DNA of 7,182 bases from Candidatus Omnitrophota bacterium (GCA_022704985.1 JAKJFI010000046.1:1-7182), one strand, 5' to 3'; shown: positions 1 through 5,885, counted from the stretch's first letter. Program-made: numbers and translations. The notes: generated by a model not told the origin, from the letters alone.

Positions 1-57
1 GAGCCGCTCTATTCTGTCCTGTCCGAACCGTTCAAAGTACCAGAGAAAGGCAAGTAG
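1..57 (+). CDS. C-terminal end of an unidentified gene (partial)
   Basis: Frame 1 is open from the window edge for 18 codons and stops at TAG (55-57). The visible tail reads EPLYSVLSEPFKVPEKGK. It looks like an ordinary charged C-terminus but carries no motif I can assign to a family. A second frame stays open from base 3 to about 170, but its product looks unlike a natural protein and would overlap the thioredoxin start, so I prefer frame 1. The gene lies on the same strand as the thioredoxin gene, about 100 bases upstream of it. The call is weak because so little of the gene is present. Confidence 0.4.
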   Translation, partial: EPLYSVLSEPFKVPEKGK

Positions 58-62
58 TTACC

Positions 63-145
63 GTGCTAGGAAGTTTTAGCACAGATAAGAACTGCGGTGG
101 AATCGCGACCGTGCTCGCACGTTACTCCTTACTTTGGCAAGGGAG
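63..145 (+). promoter_or_regulatory. possible structured leader before the thioredoxin gene
   Basis: The gap contains several short inverted repeats. GTGCTA (63-68) pairs with TAGCAC (77-82). GCGA (105-108) can pair with TCGC (115-118). CTCCTT (125-130) can pair with AAGGGAG (139-145), which would bury the SD-like GGGAG just before the thioredoxin start. The string GGTGGAATCGCG (96-107, reading from the first G) resembles the T-box core GGTGGNACCGCG with one mismatch. No stem I with a specifier loop is visible, and there is hardly room for one. I infer possible translational control, but short helices like these often arise by chance. No clear promoter is visible in the gap. Confidence 0.22.
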
Positions 146-156
146 ACGGGGGAAAA

Positions 157-510
157 ATGGAAGATAAAGAACTGGTTGAGAATCCGGATTACCCTATTCA
201 TCTTAGCGATGGAAATTTTGCAGATGCGCTGAAGAAATACGGAGTAATCGTAGTAGATTTCTGGGCGTCGTGGTGTATGCCCTGCAAGATGATAGCGCCG
301 GCGATAGAAAGTCTTGCAAAAAAGCATCAGGGCAAGGTTGTCTTTGGAAAAATGAACGTTGACGAGAACCCTGATACGCCGTCGAAATTCAACATAATGT
401 CAATCCCTACGCTGATAGTTTTCAAGGACGGCCAGCCGGCAGGAACAATCGTGGGCGCCATGCCTGAAAAGGCTATAGAAGACAGGATACAGGAAATAAT
501 TAATAAATAA
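157..510 (+). CDS. trxA: thioredoxin with WCMPC active site
   Basis: This is a 117-residue thioredoxin, a small cytosolic dithiol-disulfide oxidoreductase that reduces protein disulfides and is normally recharged by thioredoxin reductase. The active site is W39-C40-M41-P42-C43, following VVDFWAS with the buried Asp (D34, equivalent to E. coli D26). The cis-proline loop is SIPT (P84), followed by the usual VFKDGQ strand and turn and a C-terminal helix. Length matches the family (about 105-120). I start at ATG 157 because the purine-rich GGGAG/GGGGG lies just upstream and the residues fit the fold. A GTG at 97 would add 20 residues foreign to the family. Met replaces the usual Gly in WCGPC, a less common dipeptide likely to alter redox potential. 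There is no signal peptide or membrane segment. The next gene follows after 61 bases on the same strand. The family call is secure; the physiological partner is unknown. Confidence 0.95.
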   Translation: MEDKELVENPDYPIHLSDGNFADALKKYGVIVVDFWASWCMPCKMIAPAIESLAKKHQGKVVFGKMNVDENPDTPSKFNIMSIPTLIVFKDGQPAGTIVGAMPEKAIEDRIQEIINK

Positions 511-562
511 ATTATGAACCCTTCACCTATAGGAAGGTTTGGAGCAAGGAATTCAGGGTAAA

Positions 563-566
563 GGAG
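563..566 (+). promoter_or_regulatory. Shine-Dalgarno site fixing the isomerase start
   Basis: GGAG (within AAAGGAG) lies 5 bases before ATG 572. This favours that start over an in-frame TTG at 539, which would add 11 residues that precede the first beta strand and do not look conserved. Confidence 0.8.
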
Positions 567-571
567 AAAAA

Positions 572-1450
572 ATGAAGAACATTCTGCAGATTAATTACTG
601 GACTCTGGGAGGTTTTGACGGAGCCAAGCCGGCCGAACAGGCGCTGAAGGAAGTTAAAGGGATGGGGCTGGACGGTATTGAGATGACTTTCGGGGCAGGT
701 GGATTTGCGCCGGGTATCACGCAAAAGAGATGCAGGGAGATACGCAGGTGTGCGGATGAACTCGGGCTGAAGATAGCGACCTGCGCATCCGGAAACTTCT
801 GGGGGCTTTCTCTTGCTGCAACCTCTTCGGTCACCAGGAAAAAAGCGGTCAATTTCACAAAAGAATATATTCAGGCCGCGGGATGGATGGGGGCGAAAGT
901 GTGTCTTGTTATTCCCGGAGCTGTTTTCGTTCCGTGGGATGACAAGCAGCCGGTTATACCCTATGCGAAGGTATGGGAGTCTTCCACAGCTTCAATAAAG
1001 GCGCTTCTTCCCGTTGCCAGGAAAGCCGGCGTGGTTATAGGTATAGAAAACGTATGGAATGGTTTCCTTGCCGACCCGGTTGCCATGAGAACGTTCGTGG
1101 ACCAGTTTAAAAGTAAACACGTTGGGGTATATTTTGACATCGCCAACTGTCTTATAAACGGTTTCCCTGAGCACTGGATAGAGGTGCTCGGCAAGAGAAT
1201 TGCGGCGGTGCACGTGAAGAATTTCAAGAGACAGGATTGTGCAGGCGGACTCCATGGTTTCGGTGATGACCTTCTTGAGGGTGACGTGAATTTCAAGGCG
1301 GTCATCAGGGCGTTGAAAAAGATAGGATACAAGGGGGCGCTGACCGCGGAGATGGTACCCTTCTCACGCGGTGATAAACTTGTATTGCCGGATATGAAGC
1401 TTGCCCGCGATACAGCGAAAAAGATGCTCAAGATTTTTAGAGCAGGCTGA
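572..1450 (+). CDS. sugar phosphate isomerase/epimerase family TIM barrel
   Basis: This 292-residue protein belongs to the xylose isomerase-like/AP endonuclease 2 TIM-barrel superfamily, whose members isomerise or epimerise sugars, inositols or related compounds using a divalent metal. The barrel strands can be followed: ILQINYWTLG (4-13), GIEMTFG (35-41), KIATCASG (67-74), AKVCLVIPG (108-116), GVVIGIENV (153-161), VGVYFDIAN (184-192), IAAVHVKNF (210-218) and GALTAEM (255-261). The expected metal ligands are visible as E159, D189, H214 and E260. GDVNF (237-241) before the last helix is also typical. There is no signal peptide, so the enzyme is probably cytosolic. It lies 61 bases after the thioredoxin gene on the same strand and may be cotranscribed with it. 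Neither neighbour indicates the substrate. Superfamily and metal dependence are well supported; substrate and true reaction (isomerase, epimerase or dehydratase) cannot be read from the sequence. Confidence 0.9.
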   Translation: MKNILQINYWTLGGFDGAKPAEQALKEVKGMGLDGIEMTFGAGGFAPGITQKRCREIRRCADELGLKIATCASGNFWGLSLAATSSVTRKKAVNFTKEYIQAAGWMGAKVCLVIPGAVFVPWDDKQPVIPYAKVWESSTASIKALLPVARKAGVVIGIENVWNGFLADPVAMRTFVDQFKSKHVGVYFDIANCLINGFPEHWIEVLGKRIAAVHVKNFKRQDCAGGLHGFGDDLLEGDVNFKAVIRALKKIGYKGALTAEMVPFSRGDKLVLPDMKLARDTAKKMLKIFRAG

Positions 1451-1511
1451 TTTTAGCAGGAGAGCGGTGTTGGTTTCGTAGTCGGTTTCAGACGTTAATA
1501 GTATGCCTCTT

Positions 1512-1538
1512 CTTTACCGCCTCGCCGGGGTGGTAAAG
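1512..1538. terminator. strong hairpin between convergent genes, probable bidirectional terminator
   Basis: CTTTACCGCC (1512-1521) pairs with GGTGGTAAAG (1529-1538), giving ten base pairs including one G-T wobble around a seven-base loop. It lies between the isomerase stop (1450) and the uvrB stop (1576), exactly where transcripts from both strands must end. Neither side has a good U tract (ATTCCGTTT follows on the plus strand), so termination may be inefficient or factor-assisted. Placement and stability support the call; the missing U run weakens it. Confidence 0.6.
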
Positions 1539-1575
1539 CATTCCGTTTGAAGAAAGCCGATTGAAGCGCACTCTC

Positions 1576-3582
1576 TCACATCTCGTTCTGGAGTTTCTTG
1601 ATTCTTTCGCGGTAGTAGATGGCTTCCTCGAAGTCAAGTTTTTTTGCCGCAGACATCATCTTTTTTTCCATCCGCTTCAGTGTGCTGAAGAGGTCCTTGC
1701 CATAGAATTTCTCATCCTCTTTTAGAAATGTCTTTTCCTCCGCAGCCTTCCCGGCGCCGCCTATGATTTCCGTGACGCTCTTGTATATCGGTTTTTCAAT
1801 TGAGCGGGGTGTAATATTGTGTGATTTGTTGTATTCCGTCTGTTTTTTTCTGCGGCGTTCTGTTTCTCTTATTGCGGCTTTCATGGCGGTGGTATGCCTG
1901 TTGGCGTACATGACCACTTCGCCGTCAAGGCTCCGGGCGGCCCTGCCGGCTATCTGGATAAGAGACGTTTCCGACCGCAGGAAGCCCTCTTTGTCAGCAT
2001 CAAGTATGGCTACAAGACTCACTTCGGGAAGGTCCAGGCCTTCCCTTAAAAGGTTAATGCCTACAAGTACGTCAAACTTCGCCTCACGCAGGTTTTTCAA
2101 TATTTCCACGCGTTCAAGGGTATCTATCTCATAGTGGAGATAATGGACCTTGATGTTGAACTCCTTCAGGTAATCAGCTATTTCTTCAGCAAGGTTCTTG
2201 CTTATGGTTATGACGAGAACCCGCTGTTTCTTCTCAACCTTTTTCCGGATGCGTGAAAGCAGGTCCTCTATCTGTCCCGCGGTCGGTCTTACAGTTACCG
2301 GCGGGTCCAGCAACCCCGTAGGTCTGATTATCTGCTCCGATACGAGAATCGACTTTTCTCCGATTTTATTTGTACCGCATCGGTTGAGTTCGTATTTTCC
2401 CGGGGTTGCGGAGACGTATATCGCCTGGTTTATTTTTCCTTCAAATTCTTCAAATACGAGCGGTCTGTTATCGAGCGCTGAAGGGAGTCGGAAACCGTAA
2501 TGCACGAGGTTTTCTTTTCGGGACCTGTCTCCGTAGAACATGCCTTTTATCTGCGGTATTGTGACGTGGGATTCGTCTATGAAGAGAAGGTAGTCATCCG
2601 GGAAATAGTCCAGGAGGACATCCGGCATTTCTCCCGGCAGTCTGCCGGCAAGGTGGCGGCTGTAGTTTTCAATACCGTGGCAGTACCCGAGTTCTCCAAG
2701 CATTTCAAGGTCGTTGAGCGTTCTCATCTCGATACGTTCGGCTTCAAGGGGTTTGTTCTCTTTTTTAAAGAACTTAACCCGTTCCTTCATTTCTGTTTTG
2801 ATGCTTTCAATCGCCCTGTGAAGTTTATCGGCAGGCGTCACGAAATGTTTCGCCGGGTATATGAAAATTTCCTTATCATCCGCGAGGCAATTTCCGGTTA
2901 GGGGCTCAAACTTCTGAAGTTTTACGACCCTGTCGCCTAAAAGCCCTATCCTTATCCCTGTTTCCTCGTGAGAGGGAATTATCTCAATAGTGTTTCCACG
3001 TACGCGGAATTTCCCGCGGGTCAGGTCAAATTCATTCCTCTCGTACTGGGTCTCAACAAGACGTTTCAGTATTGATTTTCTGTCTATGTTCTGTCCCATC
3101 TTGAGATGAAGCATCATAGACTTGTGGTCCTGCGGACTGCCGATGGGGTATATGCAGGAGACGCTTGCCACGATGATTACGTCGCGCGCGGAAAGGAGGG
3201 AGCTCGTTGCCGCGAGTCGCAGGCGGTCTATATCCTGGTTTATGGAAGCGTCTTTTTCAATATAGGTGTCTGTAGCGGGTATGTAGGCTTCAGGTTGGTA
3301 GTAATCGTAGTAACTGACAAAATATCTTACCTTGTTTTCCGGAAAAAACTCCCTGAACTCGCTGTATAGCTGCGCCGCAAGCGTTTTGTTGTGAGAAATT
3401 ACCAGAGTGGGGCGGTTGACTGCTGCAATCACGTTTGCCATCGTAAATGTCTTCCCGCTTCCGGTCACACCGAGAAGTATCTGTTCTTTCTTGCCTTTTG
3501 CCAGGTTATTCAGGAGTCTGTCGATTGCCTGGGGCTGGTCTCCGGCCGGTTTGTATCCGGATACAAGTTTGAAATTTTCCAT
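1576..3582 (-). CDS. uvrB: excinuclease ABC subunit B (UvrB)
   Basis: UvrB, 668 residues, is the damage-verifying helicase-like subunit of nucleotide excision repair. It receives DNA from UvrA and recruits UvrC for incision. Visible in order: Walker A GVTGSGKT (38-45), the damage-probing beta-hairpin region (YYDYYQPEAYIPATDTYIEKD from residue 91), domain 2 (roughly 155-250), DESH Walker B (336-339), SATPG (391-395), LLREGLDLPE (511-520), motif VI QIAGRAAR (543-550) and the C-terminal UVR motif that contacts UvrC (about 634-668). Length is normal. The start is fixed by MENFKLVSGYKPAGDQPQAI, a typical UvrB N-terminus; its SD (AGAGGG, 3597-3602) is weak and 14 bases away. Oddities against E. coli UvrB, recalled from memory: YPIGSP for YGLG-P (145-150), HYEIDT for HSDIDT (483-488), QIAGRAARS for QTIGRAARN, and about eight extra residues near 401-418. 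Catalytic motifs are intact. No LexA-type box is evident upstream. Confidence 0.98.
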   Translation of the reverse strand: MENFKLVSGYKPAGDQPQAIDRLLNNLAKGKKEQILLGVTGSGKTFTMANVIAAVNRPTLVISHNKTLAAQLYSEFREFFPENKVRYFVSYYDYYQPEAYIPATDTYIEKDASINQDIDRLRLAATSSLLSARDVIIVASVSCIYPIGSPQDHKSMMLHLKMGQNIDRKSILKRLVETQYERNEFDLTRGKFRVRGNTIEIIPSHEETGIRIGLLGDRVVKLQKFEPLTGNCLADDKEIFIYPAKHFVTPADKLHRAIESIKTEMKERVKFFKKENKPLEAERIEMRTLNDLEMLGELGYCHGIENYSRHLAGRLPGEMPDVLLDYFPDDYLLFIDESHVTIPQIKGMFYGDRSRKENLVHYGFRLPSALDNRPLVFEEFEGKINQAIYVSATPGKYELNRCGTNKIGEKSILVSEQIIRPTGLLDPPVTVRPTAGQIEDLLSRIRKKVEKKQRVLVITISKNLAEEIADYLKEFNIKVHYLHYEIDTLERVEILKNLREAKFDVLVGINLLREGLDLPEVSLVAILDADKEGFLRSETSLIQIAGRAARSLDGEVVMYANRHTTAMKAAIRETERRRKKQTEYNKSHNITPRSIEKPIYKSVTEIIGGAGKAAEEKTFLKEDEKFYGKDLFSTLKRMEKKMMSAAKKLDFEEAIYYRERIKKLQNEM

Positions 3583-3623
3583 AACTATTCATTGTACCCT
3601 CTAAAGGAAAGAATTTTAAGATT

Positions 3624-3653
3624 ATCATACAGGAGAGAGACTAATTTTGACAG
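3624..3653 (-). promoter_or_regulatory. predicted sigma70-type promoter of uvrB
   Basis: Read on the minus strand, CTGTCA (3653-3648; 4 of 6 to TTGACA) is followed after 18 bases by TATGAT (3629-3624; 5 of 6 to TATAAT). Transcription would begin near 3617, giving a leader of about 35 bases. Its -35 lies over the -35 of the fba promoter on the other strand. Confidence 0.6.
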
Positions 3654-3675
3654 TAAGGGGTAAAACATCTATAAT
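3647..3675 (+). promoter_or_regulatory. perfect-consensus sigma70 promoter of fba
   Basis: TTGACA (3647-3652) and TATAAT (3670-3675) are both exact consensus hexamers with the optimal 17-base spacer. The start of transcription would fall near 3682, leaving a leader of about 125 bases before fba. The site is back to back with the uvrB promoter, and the two -35 elements overlap by five bases. Confidence 0.88.
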
Positions 3676-3707
3676 TAGGATTCATCAACCTTTTCAAAAA
3701 TAAAAAC

Positions 3708-3803
3708 GTATGCCCCTCACTTGAAGGGCGTATCGGGGGGAAGGCGATAAATCGGGTTTTCCTCTCAGAATACGCTCGGTACAAGCGGAGCGAAGGAGGA
3801 AGA
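3708..3803 (+). promoter_or_regulatory. structured fba leader, possibly sequestering the Shine-Dalgarno site
   Basis: Several helices can be drawn in the predicted 5' leader. GTATGCCC (3708-3715) pairs with GGGCGTAT (3726-3733, two wobbles). TATCG (3731-3735) pairs with CGATA (3745-3749) and is mutually exclusive with the first helix. CGCTC (3773-3777) pairs with GAGCG (3788-3792). Most relevant, TTTTCCTCT (3757-3765) can pair over nine positions (two wobbles) with GGAGGAAGA (3795-3803), which contains the fba SD, and this helix encloses the CGCTC/GAGCG hairpin. I infer possible translational control. It matches no riboswitch class I can recall, and pyrimidine tracts that can pair with an SD are common. 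Confidence 0.35.
3794..3799 (+). promoter_or_regulatory. Shine-Dalgarno site of fba
   Basis: AGGAGG sits seven bases before ATG 3807, an essentially ideal ribosome binding site that supports high expression and fixes the start. Confidence 0.9.
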
Positions 3804-3806
3804 AAA

Positions 3807-4778
3807 ATGGCAGTGAGTTTTAAAGAGCTGGGTCTTGTCAATACAAAAGAGATTTTTGCCAAAGCGATAAGCGGCGGGTATGCGGTTCCGGCATACAATT
3901 TTAACAACATGGAACAGCTGCAGGCGATTGTAACGGCGTGTGTTGAATGTTCTTCGCCGGTTATACTTCAGATATCCAAGGGCGCGAGGCAGTATGCCAA
4001 CCAGACGCTCCTGAGGTATATGGTGCCGGGAGCGGTTGCTGTTGCAAGGGAGATGGGCAGCAATATTCCGATTGCACTTAACCTTGACCACGGTGATTCT
4101 TTCGAGCTCTGCAAGAGCTGTATAGACTACGGGTTTTCGAACGTCATGATTGACGGTTCCTCGCTTCCTCTGGATGAGAATGCCGCCTTAACGAAAAAGG
4201 TGGTTGAATATGCACATGACAGAGATGTCACCGTTGAAGGCGAGCTCGGAGTTCTTGCAGGGATAGAAGAGCATGTGTCCTCGGATGTAACGCATTATAC
4301 CCGTCCTGAAGACGTACAGGAGTTCGTTACGAAAACCGGCGTGGACAGTCTGGCAATTTCTATCGGCACCTCCCATGGAGCGTATAAGTTCAAGGTGAAA
4401 CCCGGAGAGTCCATACCGCCGCTGAGATTCGACATACTTGAAGAATGCGAGAAACGTCTTCCGAAGTTTCCCATTGTTCTTCACGGCGCCTCTTCGGTTC
4501 TTGGAGAGTATATAGATATAATAAACAAGTACGGCGGAAAGATGGAAAATGCCGCAGGCGTTCCTGAAGAACAGATAAGGAAGGCGGTAAAGACGAATGT
4601 CTGCAAGGTGAATATTGACTCTGATGGGCGCCTTGTTATGACCGCAATGATAAGGAAATATTTAGCGGAAAATCCCAAGGAATTTGACCCGAGAAAATAT
4701 CTTGGTCCTGCAAGGGAAGAATTGAAGAAGATGTATATTGAGAAATGCAGGCTTCTCGGCAGTGACGGCAAGGCGTAA
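3807..4778 (+). CDS. fba: class II fructose-1,6-bisphosphate aldolase
   Basis: This 323-residue zinc-dependent aldolase reversibly splits fructose-1,6-bisphosphate into DHAP and glyceraldehyde-3-phosphate in the cytosol, serving glycolysis and gluconeogenesis. Class II hallmarks appear in order: VPAYNFNN (27-34), the catalytic Asp and first zinc His in NLDHG (D94, H95), MIDGSSLP (114-121), VEGELG (143-148), GTSHGAYK (H190), VLHGASS (H226) and KVNIDSD (267-273). The histidines H95, H190 and H226 are the expected zinc ligands. Length is in the range of the shorter class II enzymes; a tagatose-bisphosphate aldolase is a possible alternative but less likely beside pfkA. The start is supported by AGGAGG seven bases upstream. 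The gene has its own consensus promoter and a roughly 125-base leader, and is followed by pfkA after 141 bases on the same strand. No key residue is missing. Confidence 0.96.
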   Translation: MAVSFKELGLVNTKEIFAKAISGGYAVPAYNFNNMEQLQAIVTACVECSSPVILQISKGARQYANQTLLRYMVPGAVAVAREMGSNIPIALNLDHGDSFELCKSCIDYGFSNVMIDGSSLPLDENAALTKKVVEYAHDRDVTVEGELGVLAGIEEHVSSDVTHYTRPEDVQEFVTKTGVDSLAISIGTSHGAYKFKVKPGESIPPLRFDILEECEKRLPKFPIVLHGASSVLGEYIDIINKYGGKMENAAGVPEEQIRKAVKTNVCKVNIDSDGRLVMTAMIRKYLAENPKEFDPRKYLGPAREELKKMYIEKCRLLGSDGKA

Positions 4779-4796
4779 TACCGTCTTGATTTTATA

Positions 4797-4883
4797 CAGA
4801 TAGCTTTGTTGGCAGTGTCGTCAGCAGCGTGCGACGTACACATGGCACGTCTCCTCGCGTCTTCTTTGCCGTCTTGCTATCTG
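4797..4883 (+). other. inverted-repeat-rich gap before pfkA, possible structured RNA
   Basis: CAGATAGC (4797-4804) is the exact reverse complement of GCTATCTG (4876-4883), closing an 80-odd-base element. Inside it, GGCA (4811-4814) pairs with TGCC (4867-4870). GTGTCGTC (4815-4822) pairs with GACG and ACAC (4833-4836, 4838-4841; one bulged T). An alternative helix, CGTGC (4828-4832) with GCACG (4845-4849), excludes the last one. The layout of a long closing stem with competing internal hairpins resembles a regulatory leader. I recognise no known riboswitch, and no U tract marks it as a terminator for fba. An in-frame extension of pfkA runs through this region from TTG 4806, but its residues do not look like phosphofructokinase. 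Confidence 0.35.
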
Positions 4884-4907
4884 GCGAACTTAATGCGGTA
4901 TTGCCAC

Positions 4908-4911
4908 GAGG
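4908..4911 (+). promoter_or_regulatory. modest Shine-Dalgarno site of pfkA
   Basis: GAGG lies eight bases before ATG 4920. It is weaker than the SDs of fba and ilvD, but with the conserved MKKIGVLTTGGDAPG N-terminus it fixes this start and excludes the 38-residue upstream extension. Confidence 0.65.
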
Positions 4912-4919
4912 CATACAAA

Positions 4920-5885
4920 ATGAAGAAAATAGGGGTGCTTACGACGGGTGGAGACGCTCCCGGCATGAACTCCGCCATAAGGGCGGTTGTGCGCACGGCC
5001 ATAGTATCCGGGATGGAAGTGACGGGCGTGGAGAAGGGGTACAGCGGGCTCTATGACAAGTCTTTTCTGAAGCTCAACTCAAGGAGCGTCAGCGGTATAA
5101 TAAACAAGGCGGGAACATTCCTGAAAACGAAGAGGTTCCCTGAATTCAAAGACCGCAAGGTGAGAGAACGTTGTTACAGCAACCTTATTGAAGAAGGCGT
5201 TGAAGGTCTTGTCGTAATAGGCGGCGACGGGTCGGCAAAGGGAGCGTACCTGTTATCTCTGGACTTTGATTTTCCTGTGGCGCTGATACCGGCATCGATA
5301 GATAACGATATATACGGCACCGATTTTACGGTGGGTTTTGACACGGCTGTGAACACGGCCCTGTGCGCGGTTGACAACATACGCGATACCGCTACCAGCC
5401 ACGAGAGGACCTTTGTCGTAGAGGTGATGGGAAGGGAGAAGGGAAATCTTGCGATTGAAGTCGCCCTTGCATGCGGAGCGGAGATAGTAATCGTTCCAGA
5501 GGTAAAAACCAGAAGGGATAGCATAGTCAAACTCCTTAAGGAACAGGAAAGCAGGGGCAAGACAAGTTCAATTATCATACTTGCCGAAGGCGCAGGGAAA
5601 GCGGAAGAGCTCACGGCGTTTCTTCAGGAGAAATTTCCTGCAAAGCAGATACGCTATTCGGTACTCGGATATATACAGCGCGGAGGCAGTCCCACTTATC
5701 TTACGAGGGTGCTGGCGGCACAGTTTGGCGCCGCGGCGGTAGAGCTCCTGAAAACAGGGAAATATCCGTTCATGACCGGGATAAGGGGAAATGAGATAGT
5801 TTTTGTCCCTTTGAAAGACGCGGTTTCACGTTCCAAGGAGATTCCTTTGAGGCATCTTGAGATGATAAATAACATGGCTATATAA
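4920..5885 (+). CDS. pfkA: 6-phosphofructokinase, probably ATP-dependent
   Basis: A cytosolic phosphofructokinase of 321 residues that makes fructose-1,6-bisphosphate from fructose-6-phosphate. Motifs: TTGGDAPGMN (8-17), GGDGS (101-105), catalytic SIDND (126-130; D128 is the base), VVEVMGREKG (166-175), LAEG (221-224) and VLGYIQRGGSP (248-258). G104, the residue that favours ATP over pyrophosphate, is present. The second selectivity position (G124 in E. coli, Lys in PPi enzymes) is A125, so ATP is likely but not certain. Substrate arginines R163, R172, R245 and R254 are kept; E. coli H249 is Y251. Of the E. coli effector-site residues, R21, R25, R72, R154 (R155 here) and K213 (K214) are kept, while R54, D59 and H215 become Ser, Gly and Ser, so allosteric control may differ. 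These comparisons are from memory. The stop codon overlaps the SD of ilvD, 15 bases before its start. Confidence 0.96.
   Translation: MKKIGVLTTGGDAPGMNSAIRAVVRTAIVSGMEVTGVEKGYSGLYDKSFLKLNSRSVSGIINKAGTFLKTKRFPEFKDRKVRERCYSNLIEEGVEGLVVIGGDGSAKGAYLLSLDFDFPVALIPASIDNDIYGTDFTVGFDTAVNTALCAVDNIRDTATSHERTFVVEVMGREKGNLAIEVALACGAEIVIVPEVKTRRDSIVKLLKEQESRGKTSSIIILAEGAGKAEELTAFLQEKFPAKQIRYSVLGYIQRGGSPTYLTRVLAAQFGAAAVELLKTGKYPFMTGIRGNEIVFVPLKDAVSRSKEIPLRHLEMINNMAI

Noticed and set aside
61..70. CCGTGCTAGG, resembling the 5' end of the large bacterial SRP RNA
   Set aside because: The match stops after ten bases and the conserved SRP apical domain is absent; the space before the thioredoxin gene is too short.
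97..156. GTG start at 97 adding 20 residues to the thioredoxin
   Set aside because: The extension does not match thioredoxin N-termini, the GTG lacks a good SD, and ATG 157 has a purine-rich site at the right place.
514..561. 15-codon open frame between thioredoxin and isomerase genes, with its stop overlapping the next SD
   Set aside because: It has no SD of its own and no codon pattern typical of a leader peptide; a frame this short is expected by chance.
1434..1460. Imperfect repeat TTTTAGAGCAGG / TTTTAGCAGG across the isomerase stop codon
   Set aside because: Two short imperfect copies only, partly coding; there is no sign of a mobile element or attachment site.
1510..1527. Similarity of CTTCTTTACCGCCTCGC to CTTCTTTGCCGTCTTGC near 4861-4877
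   Set aside because: 14 of 17 bases agree but flanks do not and the hairpin context differs; too little to call a dispersed repeat.
3583..3660. LexA/SOS box upstream of uvrB
   Set aside because: I looked for the E. coli CTGT-N8-ACAG and the Gram-positive GAAC-N4-GTTC palindromes and found neither; other LexA motifs cannot be excluded.
4806..4919. TTG start adding 38 residues to PfkA
   Set aside because: The residues do not resemble phosphofructokinase, while ATG 4920 begins the canonical MKKIGVLTTGGDAPG; the stretch looks like structured non-coding DNA.
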